A DNA stretch of 64,000 nucleotides from Opitutia bacterium UBA4506 (lineage in GTDB: Bacteria; Verrucomicrobiota; Verrucomicrobiia; Opitutales; Puniceicoccaceae), in assembly GCA_002388665.1 (NCBI GenBank), contig DGMY01000044.1, forward strand, positions 1 to 64,000, given 5' to 3'. A model generated the notes under the pieces. That model did no database searches, was not told the origin of the DNA, and saw nothing but the letters and a program-made list of their open reading frames with translations. The position numbers were made by a program, and so were the translations under genes. Shown in pieces: positions 46,427 to 55,376 of this stretch; the first letter of the stretch is position 1; every line of letters starts with the position of its first letter.

Positions 46427-47191
46427 TTAGATTTCGCGAACGGGAATCCCTCGTTCGCGGAGGAAGCGCTTGGCTTCGGGGATCGAATAGGTGCCAAAGT
46501 GGAAAATGGAGGCCGCGAGGACCGCACTGGCATTGCCCTGATCGAGAACATCGGCCAAGTGGTCCAATTTGCCGGCGCCGCCGGAGGCGATCACAGGAAC
46601 TTCGACCGCATCACTGACCGCGCGGGTCAGTTCGATGTCGTAACCATTCTTCATTCCGTCCTGATCCATGCTGGTCAGGAGGATTTCACCGGCTCCCAGA
46701 GAGACGGCTTTTTTCGCCCATTCGACAGCGTCGAGCTCGGTTGGGTTGCGCCCCCCGTGAGTGTAGACCCGCCAGCGGTCTTCGCCGGGTTCTTTCTTGG
46801 CGTCGATCGCGAGAACGATGCACTGGTTGCCGAATTTAAGGGAGGACTTGAGGATTAACTCCGGATCGATGATCGCAGCCGTGTTGAGGCTGACCTTGTC
46901 GGCACCGGCCTTGAGCATGGTGCGGATGTTGTCCACATTGCGCAGCCCGCCGCCGACGGTGAGTGGCATGAAGCACTCGGAGGCGGTCCGCTCGACCACA
47001 TTGAGCATGATCTCGCGCTCATCACTGGAAGCCGTGATGTCGAGGAAAACGAGCTCGTCGGCACCCTGTGCCTCGTACGCCTTGGCGGATTCGACGGGAT
47101 CGCCTGCGTCGCGCAGCTCTTCGAACTTCACCCCCTTGACCACGCGGCCGGCGGCAACGTCGAGACAGGGGATGATTCGAACACTAAGCAT
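46427..47191 (-). CDS. hisF: Imidazole glycerol phosphate synthase cyclase subunit
   Basis: The 254-residue TIM barrel makes imidazole glycerol phosphate and AICAR from PRFAR, using ammonia from HisH. Catalytic Asp residues are in PCLDVAAGRVVKG (Asp11) and VLAIDAK (about Asp131); the two phosphate-binding loops are LTVGGGLRN and IASGGAG. It starts inside the preceding gene's last codons (8-bp overlap), so translation is coupled to an unknown 587-residue protein. Other his genes are absent nearby, which is unusual for hisF. Confidence 0.95.
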   Translation of the reverse strand: MLSVRIIPCLDVAAGRVVKGVKFEELRDAGDPVESAKAYEAQGADELVFLDITASSDEREIMLNVVERTASECFMPLTVGGGLRNVDNIRTMLKAGADKVSLNTAAIIDPELILKSSLKFGNQCIVLAIDAKKEPGEDRWRVYTHGGRNPTELDAVEWAKKAVSLGAGEILLTSMDQDGMKNGYDIELTRAVSDAVEVPVIASGGAGKLDHLADVLDQGNASAVLAASIFHFGTYSIPEAKRFLRERGIPVREI

Positions 47192-48947
47192 CGGCCAGAG
47201 TCAGATCGGGGTCGAACTCTACGGCAAATCGGTAGATTTGGCCCGGACGGAGGACGAGAGGATGATTGCGTGCAATCGTCTGAAGGTAGAACAGGGGACC
47301 CCAGTAGGTACGGGAGTCCGGGTCCTGTGCGACGATCTCGTTCTCCTGCCATTCGCCCTGGAAGTCATCCTTGAGGATGTTGGGGCGCAGACCCTCCTCG
47401 CCGAGCTTGAGCGAAGTGCCCACGCGGTGACGGGAGTGTGGCATTCCCACGGCCAGAACGTAGCGCATGCTATCGATCGTGGTCTGAGATTTTACCTCAA
47501 AAGCGAATTCACTGGTGATCTTGGTACCCTTGAATTCCCAACGGACCTTACAAGAGCCAAGATTTGGAATAATCTTTTCTTCGACCGTGATGAGGTCGGG
47601 CTGCTCGTAGGCAAAGAAGAGGGAGTTGCGACGCCCGATACCGGTCACGCAGCTCTTGCCGTAGTAGCAAGGGACAACCCGCTGTTCACCGAAATTGAGT
47701 TCGGGAACCATGATGGGGAGGTAGCGGTTTGTCGGCCAGTCGAAGATTCCCGGGCTGTGTGGAAAGGCCAGGGAGTCCGAGTTGGCCCGACCGCGATTGC
47801 CCACGAGTGGGATCTGCAGGTGGAGGCCGGAGGCGGCATCGCTGTAGCTGAAAAGACCGTTTTCGCGGCGTCCGCGCTGGTACAGAGTGAATTTACCACC
47901 GGATTTGGCGGGAGCCGGGCGAGCATCGCTCAGAGTGCCACCGATGGAACGGGCCAACCGTGACCACTGGCTGAGGTAGCGCGCCGCATCGAAGTTTGCC
48001 ATCCGTGTGGTGTGGCGGTCGATGGTCGAACGCTCTTCGTCGCGAATGACGAGGAAGCCTTGCTCAGGGTCGACGTAAGTTTGGAAAAAGTACTGGAAAA
48101 GACGACGGAGGACGTCGAGATAGACCGGCTTTTTCTCGGGGGTGATCCAGTCATCCCGCAACGCTTGGAGGATGATGCTGATGCAGTGCATCTGGCCGTA
48201 GGCGCCGATGTTCTCACCGTAGGCCCAGCCGAGACCGTCCTGGCGAACCAGGTCGGGCATCATCTTCACGTATTTTTCAGCGTGAGTGCGCAGGCTCGGG
48301 AGCTTGCGGTCGCGCAGGTGCAGATTGGCGTGCAACTGCAGTGACTGGCGAATCATCACGAAAGCGAGGATCCCGTAGACATCGAAAGTGCCACCAACGC
48401 CTTCACCACCCGCATCGTCGAAGAAACCGCAGGAGCTGTTGCTCTTGATCTGCTCGAGGAAGCGCTCGATGAGTTTTCCGGTCTCGTCCTTCTTGGTGAG
48501 GCCGAAGCTAAAGCGGGTCACTGCCTTGGCGATGTTGAACGCCTGGCGATGGTCGGAGAACTCCGAGCGCATGAGCATTTGGCGGTCAAGCGCTTCGCGG
48601 GTTTCATCCACTAGTCGGGCCCAAACGGCATTCCGATCTTTGGCGGGACCAAAGGAAAGCAAGCCCAGTCCAGCGTATGCGAGACCGTTTTCGTTTCGCT
48701 CTTCGTCGAAGACTTGTGCAGTAATCGTACGGGCGGCGAGGTCGACCAGATCGAATTCCTCGATCTGAGTTTCCCCAGTTGCCCGGTAGTATTCACCGAT
48801 CGCAAGTGCCGCGTGTCCGGGCTCGTTGGCGACTGCAGCTTCTGCGTCAAGAGGGGAGAGGGTCCCGTCCTCGTTAATGGCCCCTAGATTATTCCAGAGG
48901 ATAGATTTGGCCAATTCCTGGCACTGTTCGGCAAATGGATGTTCCAT
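47184..48947 (-). CDS. Unknown protein, predicted alpha/alpha-toroid with beta-rich C-terminus
   Basis: The 587-residue cytoplasmic protein lacks a signal peptide. The first half (about 1-320) is all-helical with repeated paired helices and Gly/Tyr-rich turns (GYTNEPGHAALAIGEYY-like text ANEPGHAALAIGEYY, FGDDAGG-like GFFDDAGGEGVGGTFDVYG, GWAYGENIGAYGQMHC), recalling an (alpha/alpha)6 barrel as in glycoside hydrolases and polysaccharide lyases. The second half is strand-rich (RANSDSLAFPHSPGIFDWP, PCYYGKSCVTGIG, WGPLFYLQTIAR), recalling heparinase II/III-like lyases. I cannot name a family or substrate. Its stop overlaps the hisF start by 8 bp, so they are probably co-translated. Confidence 0.7.
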   Translation of the reverse strand: MEHPFAEQCQELAKSILWNNLGAINEDGTLSPLDAEAAVANEPGHAALAIGEYYRATGETQIEEFDLVDLAARTITAQVFDEERNENGLAYAGLGLLSFGPAKDRNAVWARLVDETREALDRQMLMRSEFSDHRQAFNIAKAVTRFSFGLTKKDETGKLIERFLEQIKSNSSCGFFDDAGGEGVGGTFDVYGILAFVMIRQSLQLHANLHLRDRKLPSLRTHAEKYVKMMPDLVRQDGLGWAYGENIGAYGQMHCISIILQALRDDWITPEKKPVYLDVLRRLFQYFFQTYVDPEQGFLVIRDEERSTIDRHTTRMANFDAARYLSQWSRLARSIGGTLSDARPAPAKSGGKFTLYQRGRRENGLFSYSDAASGLHLQIPLVGNRGRANSDSLAFPHSPGIFDWPTNRYLPIMVPELNFGEQRVVPCYYGKSCVTGIGRRNSLFFAYEQPDLITVEEKIIPNLGSCKVRWEFKGTKITSEFAFEVKSQTTIDSMRYVLAVGMPHSRHRVGTSLKLGEEGLRPNILKDDFQGEWQENEIVAQDPDSRTYWGPLFYLQTIARNHPLVLRPGQIYRFAVEFDPDLTLADA

Positions 48948-49076
48948 CCGGTTCTTCGGTATTCGTTGGTCTCTGGTTGAAAAAAGGGTTTTCGGCGGGA
49001 CGAAAAGCCTTCCTTGATGAGCATTCTCTATGGGGTTGGCAACACCGAATCCCTTGAGAAGTGCGGAAAAGAGTTG

Positions 49077-50213
49077 TTAAAGATTGAGTAAGCGGAGGAA
49101 CTCACGGTTTGTGGAGGTCTTTCCGATGCGGGATAAAATGGTTTCAGCGGCGTCTTCGGGCCGGAGGCTCGCCATGGCGCGGCGGAAGAATTGAGTCTTC
49201 TCCAGGACGTCTGGCTCGAGGAGGAGTTCCTCGCGGCGGGTGCCCGAGGCGTTGACGTTGATGGCGGGCCAGAGGCGGAGTTCTGCGACTTTACGGTCGA
49301 GGACCATCTCCATATTCCCGGTTCCTTTGAATTCCTGGAAGATGAGGTCGTCCATCTTGCTTCCGGTTTGGATCAGGGCGGAGGCGACGATCGTCAGGCT
49401 GCCGGCTTCTTCGGTTTTCCGCGCTGCGGAGAAGAGTTGCCGGGGTTTTTCCAGGGCCCGGATGTCGAGACCGCCGGTCATGGTGCGTCCACCCCCTCCT
49501 TTCCCGGAGTTGTAGGCGCGGGAGATACGAGTCAGCGAGTCGACGAGCAGGACGACGTCCTTGCCGACTTCGACGAGTCGTTTCGCCCGATCGATGGCCA
49601 GTTCGGCTACGCGGATGTGGTTGTGGATCTCTTCGTCATTGGACGAGGCGTAGAGTTCCGCATCCACGGTGCGGCGAAAGTCAGTCACCTCCTCGGGGCG
49701 CTCATCGCAGAGTAGTACCATGAGGTGACACTCGGGATGGTTTTCCTGCACGCCAGCGGCGATATCTTTAAGAAGAGTGGTTTTGCCGGTCCGGGGTGGG
49801 GCGACGATCAAGCCGCGTTGGCCTTTCCCAATTGGGCAGAAGAGATCCATCAGGCGCGTGGTGAGGCGCTCGTCTTTGGACTCCAGAGTGATTTTCTCGT
49901 CGGGGGTGACGGTTGTCAGTTGGGTAAAGGCAAAACGGGTGCGACGCTCCTCGACGGTGTCGCCATCGATGCTATCGAGGAACCGAACTTTTGGGTTCGG
50001 GAAGCGGGAGTCGTGTAACGCCCGGCCTCGAAGCATGCTGCCCTGCTGCAGCCGGAATCGACGAATCAGCTCTTTGGGAACAAAGGCATCATTCGGGCGC
50101 TGCCGTCCGTTGTAGGCCGTCTGCAGGAGTTGCCCCGTTTTGTTCTTGAGGATCTCGAGGACTCCTTCGACTTCAATTTCGTTGGAGCTGGCGTTGGTTT
50201 TGGATTCTGACAT
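49077..50213 (-). CDS. rho: Transcription termination factor Rho
   Basis: The 378-residue hexameric helicase has the cold-shock-type RNA-binding domain (EGVLEILKNKTGQLLQ, RRFRLQQGSMLRGRAL), Walker A APPRTGKTTLLK, Walker B VVLLVDSLTRISRAYN, GGLDIRALEKPRQLFSAAR and FKGTGNMEMVLDRKVAE with NVNASGTRREELL. It is shorter than E. coli Rho (419): the CSD starts at about residue 14, so the N-terminal helical bundle is missing. The upstream frame has no extra in-frame domain. Its 5' side is the 437-bp gap shared with metK, where Rho autoregulation could act. Confidence 0.95.
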   Translation of the reverse strand: MSESKTNASSNEIEVEGVLEILKNKTGQLLQTAYNGRQRPNDAFVPKELIRRFRLQQGSMLRGRALHDSRFPNPKVRFLDSIDGDTVEERRTRFAFTQLTTVTPDEKITLESKDERLTTRLMDLFCPIGKGQRGLIVAPPRTGKTTLLKDIAAGVQENHPECHLMVLLCDERPEEVTDFRRTVDAELYASSNDEEIHNHIRVAELAIDRAKRLVEVGKDVVLLVDSLTRISRAYNSGKGGGGRTMTGGLDIRALEKPRQLFSAARKTEEAGSLTIVASALIQTGSKMDDLIFQEFKGTGNMEMVLDRKVAELRLWPAINVNASGTRREELLLEPDVLEKTQFFRRAMASLRPEDAAETILSRIGKTSTNREFLRLLNL

Positions 50214-50650
50214 CCGTGAAAAATAAATCAGTCAATGGGTTCGGCCGTGATACGGGCCGGTGAGGGAAACTGCGAAGGCAATTTCAAGGTCGATGGCATT
50301 GCTGGTGGAAAGGGGCAGTGAAGCGCGCTTCCATTCATTTCAATGACGCAATGCCTTCGAAAGGCTGTAGTCAGCCCGAAAGTGGAAGAGGGTGTCAACG
50401 CAGAAATCCTGCAGGATCCCCAAGGGGTGTGGCGCAGTGAGTGATTCCCCGCCCCTGTTTCTTTTCCTCTTTGCAGGAGAGCCGCGGGTGGTCGCGATGA
50501 TCGGCAATGGATTTCCCTCCTCCTTTTTCTTGGGAATGTCTCGTTTTGTGTCCGGTTCCTTCTCTCTTGGGAAATAACGAATCAACGAATCTGGATATTT
50601 TGATATAATAACTTGCGCCAGGGCACTCTTGGGTACAGGGTGGAGGAGAT
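50214..50650. other. 437-bp gap between divergent rho and metK
   Basis: No gene is supported here. Near 50353-50365 GCCTT-CGA-AAGGC makes a small hairpin; ATCCTGCAGGAT at about 50407-50418 is a 12-bp palindrome; CCCC-AA-GGGG follows just after. A promoter for metK is near its 3' end. I find no SAM-I, SAM-II or SAH riboswitch consensus on the plus strand. The rho-proximal 150 bp shows nothing definite. Confidence 0.5.
50604..50648 (+). promoter_or_regulatory. metK promoter -10 and ribosome binding site
   Basis: A consensus TATAAT lies at 50604-50609 within ATTTTGATATAATAAC, without a good -35 at 17 bp. Transcription would start near 50617, giving a leader of about 35 bases. GGAGGAG at 50642-50648 sits 2-4 bases before the ATG, a strong but tightly spaced Shine-Dalgarno, unlike most genes in this window. 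Confidence 0.5.
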
Positions 50651-51820
50651 ATGAGTCAGAATTTTGTATTTTCCTCGGAATCTGTTGGCGAAGGACACCC
50701 GGACAAGGTGGCGGACTTTATCTCCGACAGCATATTGGATGAATGTCTTTCGCAAGACCCGCAAAGCCGCGTGGCTTGTGAGACCCTGGTGAAGAGCAAC
50801 TGCGTTTTTCTCGCAGGTGAGATCACCACCAAGGCAAAATTTGACTACGAACAAACCGTCCGCGATGCGATTCGCGAGATCGGTTACACGAACGATGATG
50901 ACATCTTCAAAGCAGAGGATGTGTTTATCTCGAACAACCTGACGAAGCAGTCCAAGGACATCGCACAGGGAGTCGATGCCGAGGCGGCCGACGGCAAGAA
51001 GACCGCAGAACAGGGTGCGGGAGACCAAGGGATTATGTTTGGCTTTGCCTGTGACCAGACTCCGGAGTTGATGCCAGCGCCGGTTATGTTCGCGCACCGC
51101 TTGTTGCGGGAGATGGCTCGTCAGCGCAAGGGCGTCGGAATCGAGTGGCTCCGCCCTGACGTGAAAAGCCAGGTTGCAGTCAAGTTCGAGAAGGGTGAGA
51201 TCGTGGGCATCGAGAACGTCGTGATCTCGACGCAGCACACGGAGAGCGTGTCCCACCGCGAGATCGAAGAATTTTGCATCGAGGAAGTTGTGCGCAAAGT
51301 GCTCCCCTCGGATTTGCTGTCGGACAAAACCGAATTTTTGATCAACCCGACCGGTAAATTTGTGATTGGAGGCCCGCAAGGGGACGCCGGTCTCACTGGT
51401 CGTAAGATCATTGTCGACACCTACGGTGGATGGGCCCGTCACGGCGGCGGCGCTTTCTCCGGGAAAGATCCTTCGAAAGTAGACCGTTCAGCGGCCTATT
51501 TCTGCCGTTGGGTTGCGAAGAACATTGTAGCGGCTGGGCTGGCCACAAAATGTGAGCTCCAGGTTGCCTACGCGATCGGCTACCCGTACCCGACATCGGT
51601 ACACGTGGATACCTTCGGCTCGGCCAAGAAGGGGTTGACCGAGGAAGCAATCGCGGCCGCCGCACAGAAGGTCTTTAGCTTCAAGCCAGCGGACATCGTC
51701 GCCCAGCTAGACTTGCTCCACCCCATCTATCGGGCGTCCACCCACTACGGACATTTCGGAAAGTCCGATTTGCCATGGGAGCAAACCAACAAAATTGACG
51801 ACCTCCTCGCAGAGGTTTGA
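50651..51820 (+). CDS. metK: S-adenosylmethionine synthase
   Basis: The 389-residue tetrameric enzyme makes SAM from methionine and ATP. Signature motifs are intact: SVGEGHPDKVADFISDSILD at the start, GAGDQGIMFGFACDQTPELMP, GGPQGDAGLTGRKIIVDTYGG (quoted in part), and GGGAFSGKDPSKVDRSAAY. It precedes ahcY by 26 bp and is surely co-transcribed with it. SAM made here becomes SAH after methyl transfer, which AhcY removes. Confidence 0.97.
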   Translation: MSQNFVFSSESVGEGHPDKVADFISDSILDECLSQDPQSRVACETLVKSNCVFLAGEITTKAKFDYEQTVRDAIREIGYTNDDDIFKAEDVFISNNLTKQSKDIAQGVDAEAADGKKTAEQGAGDQGIMFGFACDQTPELMPAPVMFAHRLLREMARQRKGVGIEWLRPDVKSQVAVKFEKGEIVGIENVVISTQHTESVSHREIEEFCIEEVVRKVLPSDLLSDKTEFLINPTGKFVIGGPQGDAGLTGRKIIVDTYGGWARHGGGAFSGKDPSKVDRSAAYFCRWVAKNIVAAGLATKCELQVAYAIGYPYPTSVHVDTFGSAKKGLTEEAIAAAAQKVFSFKPADIVAQLDLLHPIYRASTHYGHFGKSDLPWEQTNKIDDLLAEV

Positions 51821-51846
51821 TCCAAAGAATCAAGGAGAGAATTATT

Positions 51847-53271
51847 ATGGGAACTCAAACTCAAACCAACACCGACTACAAAGTAGCGGACATCAGTCTT
51901 GCTGATTTTGGCCGTCGCGAAATCAACATCGCGGAAAAGGAAATGCCGGGCCTGATGGCGATCCGTGAAAAGCATGCTGCAGAGAAGCCACTGGCTGGCG
52001 TTCGCGTGAGCGGTTCATTGCACATGACGATTCAGACGGCGGTCCTCATCGAGACCCTCGTGGATCTCGGTGCCGACGTTCGTTGGGCGAGCTGCAACAT
52101 CTTCTCGACTCAGGATCACGCCGCTGCAGCGATTGCCGCGTCGGGTGTTCCGGTGTTTGCCTGGAAGGGTGAGACTTTGGAAGAATACTGGTGGTGCACC
52201 TACCAGGCGCTCACATGGCCAAATGGTAAGGGCCCGAATTTGATCGTCGATGACGGTGGAGATGCGACCCTGCTCATTCATAAGGGCTGTGACCTCGAAG
52301 ACGGCGACGACTGGGTAGACCAGCCGGCGGAGTCCAAGGAGGAGGGTGTGATCAAGGACCTGCTCAAGAAAGTGAAGAGCGAGGACCCAATCCATTGGCA
52401 CAACGTAGTGAAAGAATGGAAGGGTGTTTCAGAAGAAACTACCACCGGTGTTCACCGTTTGTACCAGATGCACGAGAAGGGTAAGCTCCTCGTTCCTGCG
52501 ATCAACGTGAACGATGCCGTAACCAAGTCGAAGTTCGACAATCTTTACGGCTGCCGCGAATCCCTCATCGATGGGATCAAGCGCGCGACGGACGTTATGA
52601 TTGCCGGTAAGGTAGCTGTCGTTTGCGGGTACGGTGATGTCGGCAAGGGATGTGCCCAAGCCCTCCGCGGAATGGGTGCCCAGGTTTTTGTGACCGAGGT
52701 TGACCCTATCTGCGCGCTGCAAGCCGCTATGGAGGGATACAAGGTGACTACGGTTGAAGATTCGATGGGAATCGCAGACATCTACGTGACCACCACCGGG
52801 AACAAGGACATCATCACTTTCAAGCACATGGAAGGGATGAAGGACCAAGCCATCGTTTGTAACATTGGTCACTTCGACAACGAGATCCAGATGTCTCAGT
52901 TGGAGTCCGCTCCGGGAGTTTCCTGCATCAACGTGAAGCCTCAGGTGGATCAGTGGACTTTCCCCGACGGGCACGCGATTTTCATCCTTGCTGAAGGACG
53001 TCTGGTCAACTTGGGCTGCGCCACAGGTCACCCATCCTTCGTGATGTCGAATTCGTTCGCCAACCAAGTGCTCGCACAGGTTGAGCTCTGGAAGAATCTC
53101 GATAGCTACAAGCCCGGCGTGTACATCCTGCCCAAGCATTTGGATGAGGAAGTCGCCCGTCTCCACTTGGAGAAAATTGGAGCGAAGCTGACGGTTCTCT
53201 CCGATGACCAAGCTGATTACATCGGCGTGAAGGTCGGCGGCCCTTACAAGCCCGAGCACTACAAGTACTAA
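51847..53271 (+). CDS. ahcY: S-adenosylhomocysteine hydrolase
   Basis: The 474-residue NAD-dependent enzyme splits SAH into adenosine and homocysteine, relieving product inhibition of methyltransferases. It shows VSGSLHMTIQTAVLIETL, NIFSTQDHAAAAIA, the NAD fold motif VVCGYGDVGKGCAQALRG, and the C-terminal HLDEEVARLHLEKIGAKLT with PYKPEHYKY. It includes the bacterial insertion of about 40 residues (near 150-190). The start at 51847 (MGTQTQTNTDY) follows AAGGAG at good spacing; an upstream in-frame ATG overlaps metK and is not preferred. Confidence 0.97.
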   Translation: MGTQTQTNTDYKVADISLADFGRREINIAEKEMPGLMAIREKHAAEKPLAGVRVSGSLHMTIQTAVLIETLVDLGADVRWASCNIFSTQDHAAAAIAASGVPVFAWKGETLEEYWWCTYQALTWPNGKGPNLIVDDGGDATLLIHKGCDLEDGDDWVDQPAESKEEGVIKDLLKKVKSEDPIHWHNVVKEWKGVSEETTTGVHRLYQMHEKGKLLVPAINVNDAVTKSKFDNLYGCRESLIDGIKRATDVMIAGKVAVVCGYGDVGKGCAQALRGMGAQVFVTEVDPICALQAAMEGYKVTTVEDSMGIADIYVTTTGNKDIITFKHMEGMKDQAIVCNIGHFDNEIQMSQLESAPGVSCINVKPQVDQWTFPDGHAIFILAEGRLVNLGCATGHPSFVMSNSFANQVLAQVELWKNLDSYKPGVYILPKHLDEEVARLHLEKIGAKLTVLSDDQADYIGVKVGGPYKPEHYKY

Positions 53272-53292
53272 ACGATTCCGTTTTTTTGCGAA

Positions 53293-53329
53293 GGTCGGAG
53301 GGTGCAGTTCACCCTCCGGCCTTTTTTTT
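53293..53329 (+). terminator. Intrinsic terminator of metK-ahcY
   Basis: GGTCGGAGGGTG (53293-53304), a 5-base loop and CACCCTCCGGCC (53310-53321) pair over 12 positions (one G-T-like mismatch at most) and are followed by eight T residues (53322-53329). It lies 22 bp after the ahcY stop and is the clearest terminator in the window. Confidence 0.95.
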
Positions 53330-53367
53330 GCGCAAGAGCGGATGGATTGCTCTCGGGTGAAGTGCGT

Positions 53368-53652
53368 TCAGAGAATGTAGATGAGGATGATGCTCGAGAT
53401 ACCCAGGAACATCCACCAGTAGATCAGGCTTTTCGACTCGAGGAACTTCATGCCCCAAAAGCAGCAGTAGGAAACCGGGGCGTCGATCAGGATGAGGAAG
53501 AGCGCTGTCCAGAAGCTGGCGGTCCAGAGCCAGTCGAAATAAAAGGTGACCAGCACGAAGGAGGCGGTCGTTTTCCTGGGACTGGATATCTCAAGATTGA
53601 TCTTCTGAAACGATCCGACGATGATCATGTTCAGGTAGACGAAAATCAGCAT
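53368..53652 (-). CDS. Small hydrophobic protein, about three membrane spans
   Basis: The 94-residue protein has hydrophobic segments near 1-13, 30-57 and 73-94 (LIYWWMFLGISSIILIYIL) and a short polar loop (SSPRKTTAS). I do not recognise the family. The opposite-strand frame across the same interval lacks any protein-like character and runs through the ahcY terminator, so the minus-strand reading is preferred. It lies downstream of the two-gene operon that follows and may belong to it. Confidence 0.5.
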   Translation of the reverse strand: MLIFVYLNMIIVGSFQKINLEISSPRKTTASFVLVTFYFDWLWTASFWTALFLILIDAPVSYCCFWGMKFLESKSLIYWWMFLGISSIILIYIL

Positions 53653-53707
53653 GTCAGTTTTTCCTGTGGTCGCGTGAACAAGTGTGGTCGCGGATTCCGC
53701 CGTTTCG

Positions 53708-54139
53708 CTATTGGCCGCTCTCAGTCAGTTTGACCAAGCTAAACTGGTCGGGGTCCTCAGGATTTCGGAAGAGGGTGAACGACTGAGTGGGAACGGGACG
53801 ATCGAAGATTTTGAATTCAATTCTTTCGAATCCCTGGAGCGTATATCTACTCATTCCTGTTCCACACCAATCCCAGTCCGCTGCAGTCCATTTTCCCTCG
53901 ATCCATTCTTTTTGGAAAAGTTGCGGAAGATCTTTGGCGTACCCGAAGTAGGTTAACGGGTGCTTTGTCGGATTGGTGACCTCCACTAAAATGAATCCGT
54001 CCACGCTTTTGAGCTGTTTCACCTTCGGCACAAAGGCGAGTTCGGACTCATCGTCTCCGTGGGCGACTTGGGCCTCCCATCCCGCCGATCGAATCACAAG
54101 TAATGCCAAGGCAGAGGTGTAGAGGAAGAGACGTTTCAT
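53708..54139 (-). CDS. Hypothetical secreted protein
   Basis: The 143-residue protein has a signal peptide (about 1-20, MKRLFLYTSALALLVIRSAG) and a beta-rich body (FILVEVTNPTKHPLTYFGYA, QKEWIEGKWTAADWDWCGTG, FTLFRNPEDPDQFSLVKLTES). The text IEGKWTAADWDWCGTG recalls small DUF proteins of planctomycetes and verrucomicrobia, but no function is known. The frame continues upstream into the next gene out of register; the ATG at 54139 overlaps that gene's stop by ATGA and is the supported start. Confidence 0.7.
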   Translation of the reverse strand: MKRLFLYTSALALLVIRSAGWEAQVAHGDDESELAFVPKVKQLKSVDGFILVEVTNPTKHPLTYFGYAKDLPQLFQKEWIEGKWTAADWDWCGTGMSRYTLQGFERIEFKIFDRPVPTQSFTLFRNPEDPDQFSLVKLTESGQ

Positions 54140-55074
54140 GGCTTGATCGAACGGGAGGTCCAAAGTGGTATGATTCCGATGAGGAATATGGCTGTCCCGA
54201 GATAGGCGGGCAGTAGGTGGAAAAAGTCGGTGTACCCGACGTAGAAGTGGATGCCGATCGCGGCCGAGAAACCGAACACTCCGGAGAGCGTGATTACCTG
54301 GCGTAGGCTGTGAGTGACCGGGGCGTTGACGAGTATCAGCCATACCGTGACGCCGGTTGTTAGAAGCCCCCCGCCAAATCCTGCGCGGTCGTGGGCGATC
54401 ACGCCGACGAGTGAGCTGGAGATCTCCTGGATATCGAGAGAGCACAGCTCGATAAACTGTAAATCCTGGGGGACGAAAACAGTAGTGATCCCAATGAAGC
54501 AGATGACGAGCCCGCCTAGGATGAGTCCCGCAGCGTAGAGCAAGAGACAGAGGGCCGAAAGGACGGGGCGGAATGATTGACGGATGATTCGGCGAGAAGG
54601 CTTGATGCTCCAAGTTCCCTTCGTCTGTTTCCGCGATTTGAGGATTCCGATGAGGTAGACGGGAATGAGGGCCAGAGTGGCGGCGCCGTGCCAATGATCC
54701 AGGTAGCCGTAGCCGATGTAGAGTAGGAAGCTCCCAAAGCCGGTGACTCCCGACACTACAAAGGTATTCCACGCCCAACGCTGACCGCTCGCCAGAGGAT
54801 AGTAGGCCAGCCACATATAGAGTGATCCCATCGCGAGAAGTACTCCTCCGAAGGCGGCCCGGTCGTGGAGCATGAACTTCACCAAATTGGGGGAGATCAC
54901 CGAGAGCTCGCTCGCGTCGAACCCGATTTGGTACACGTCGTGTGGAAGGAACTCGGAACGAAAGGCCAGAAATAGTGCGAAGGCTCCCGACAGGCATAGC
55001 GCGAGCCCCGTAAACACGAGTGGGAAGATCCCGCGATCAGTAAGAGATGCAAAAATACCGCGATCCCGTTCCAT
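54136..55074 (-). CDS. Polytopic membrane protein with internal duplication
   Basis: The 312-residue protein has about eight hydrophobic spans. The two halves resemble each other: each carries an H-D-R-A-x-F-G-G motif (FMLHDRAAFGGVLLAMG at about 67-83 and VIAHDRAGFGGGLLTTG at about 224-240), followed by similar spans and an ending LIGI-like stretch. This points to an ancient tandem duplication of a four-helix unit. The conserved His-Asp-Arg could bind a metal or haem, but no known family matches. It is coupled by ATGA to a secreted protein gene. Confidence 0.7.
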   Translation of the reverse strand: MERDRGIFASLTDRGIFPLVFTGLALCLSGAFALFLAFRSEFLPHDVYQIGFDASELSVISPNLVKFMLHDRAAFGGVLLAMGSLYMWLAYYPLASGQRWAWNTFVVSGVTGFGSFLLYIGYGYLDHWHGAATLALIPVYLIGILKSRKQTKGTWSIKPSRRIIRQSFRPVLSALCLLLYAAGLILGGLVICFIGITTVFVPQDLQFIELCSLDIQEISSSLVGVIAHDRAGFGGGLLTTGVTVWLILVNAPVTHSLRQVITLSGVFGFSAAIGIHFYVGYTDFFHLLPAYLGTAIFLIGIIPLWTSRSIKP

Positions 55075-55376
55075 GGGCTACTGGGTGGATTGGATGGCTG
55101 TTGCTTTTCTCATGGTGCGGTACGATTCGAAAAACTGTGCGAAATTTGCGCCGAAAATGGAAGGTTGAATCGAGAAATTCGACCGGAAAGGATCGCCGCA
55201 GGCCATCGGGGGGAGCTCCCGGGAAAAGCAGGAAATGGCTTAATATGTTGACAAAGTCTACTAAATGGAGAGTTGTTGTGTTTATCAACTAAGTGTTGCC
55301 TTCACTACGACGTTTTCTCGGTTCGTGTGAAGTGCCGCACAGATCATTGCCAGGCGGCAAAGAAACCCTAATCGAA

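Noticed and set aside
50580..50650. SAM-responsive riboswitch in front of metK-ahcY
   Set aside because: The leader after the -10 box is only about 35 bases, and none of the SAM-I, SAM-II, SAM-III or SAH core sequences could be matched.
53302..53733. Plus-strand frame of 143 codons after ahcY
   Set aside because: It begins inside the terminator hairpin and is polar, without motifs; the minus-strand reading gives a coherent membrane protein.
54200..54997. Long N-terminal extension of the small secreted protein frame (53708 gene)
   Set aside because: The upstream part is the out-of-register shadow of the duplicated membrane protein gene; the ATG at 54139 starts a signal peptide.
55246..55290. 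Iron-box operator upstream of the siderophore-interacting protein
   Set aside because: GTTGA...TCAAC ends are complementary, but the middle does not fit a Fur box, so the evidence is too thin.
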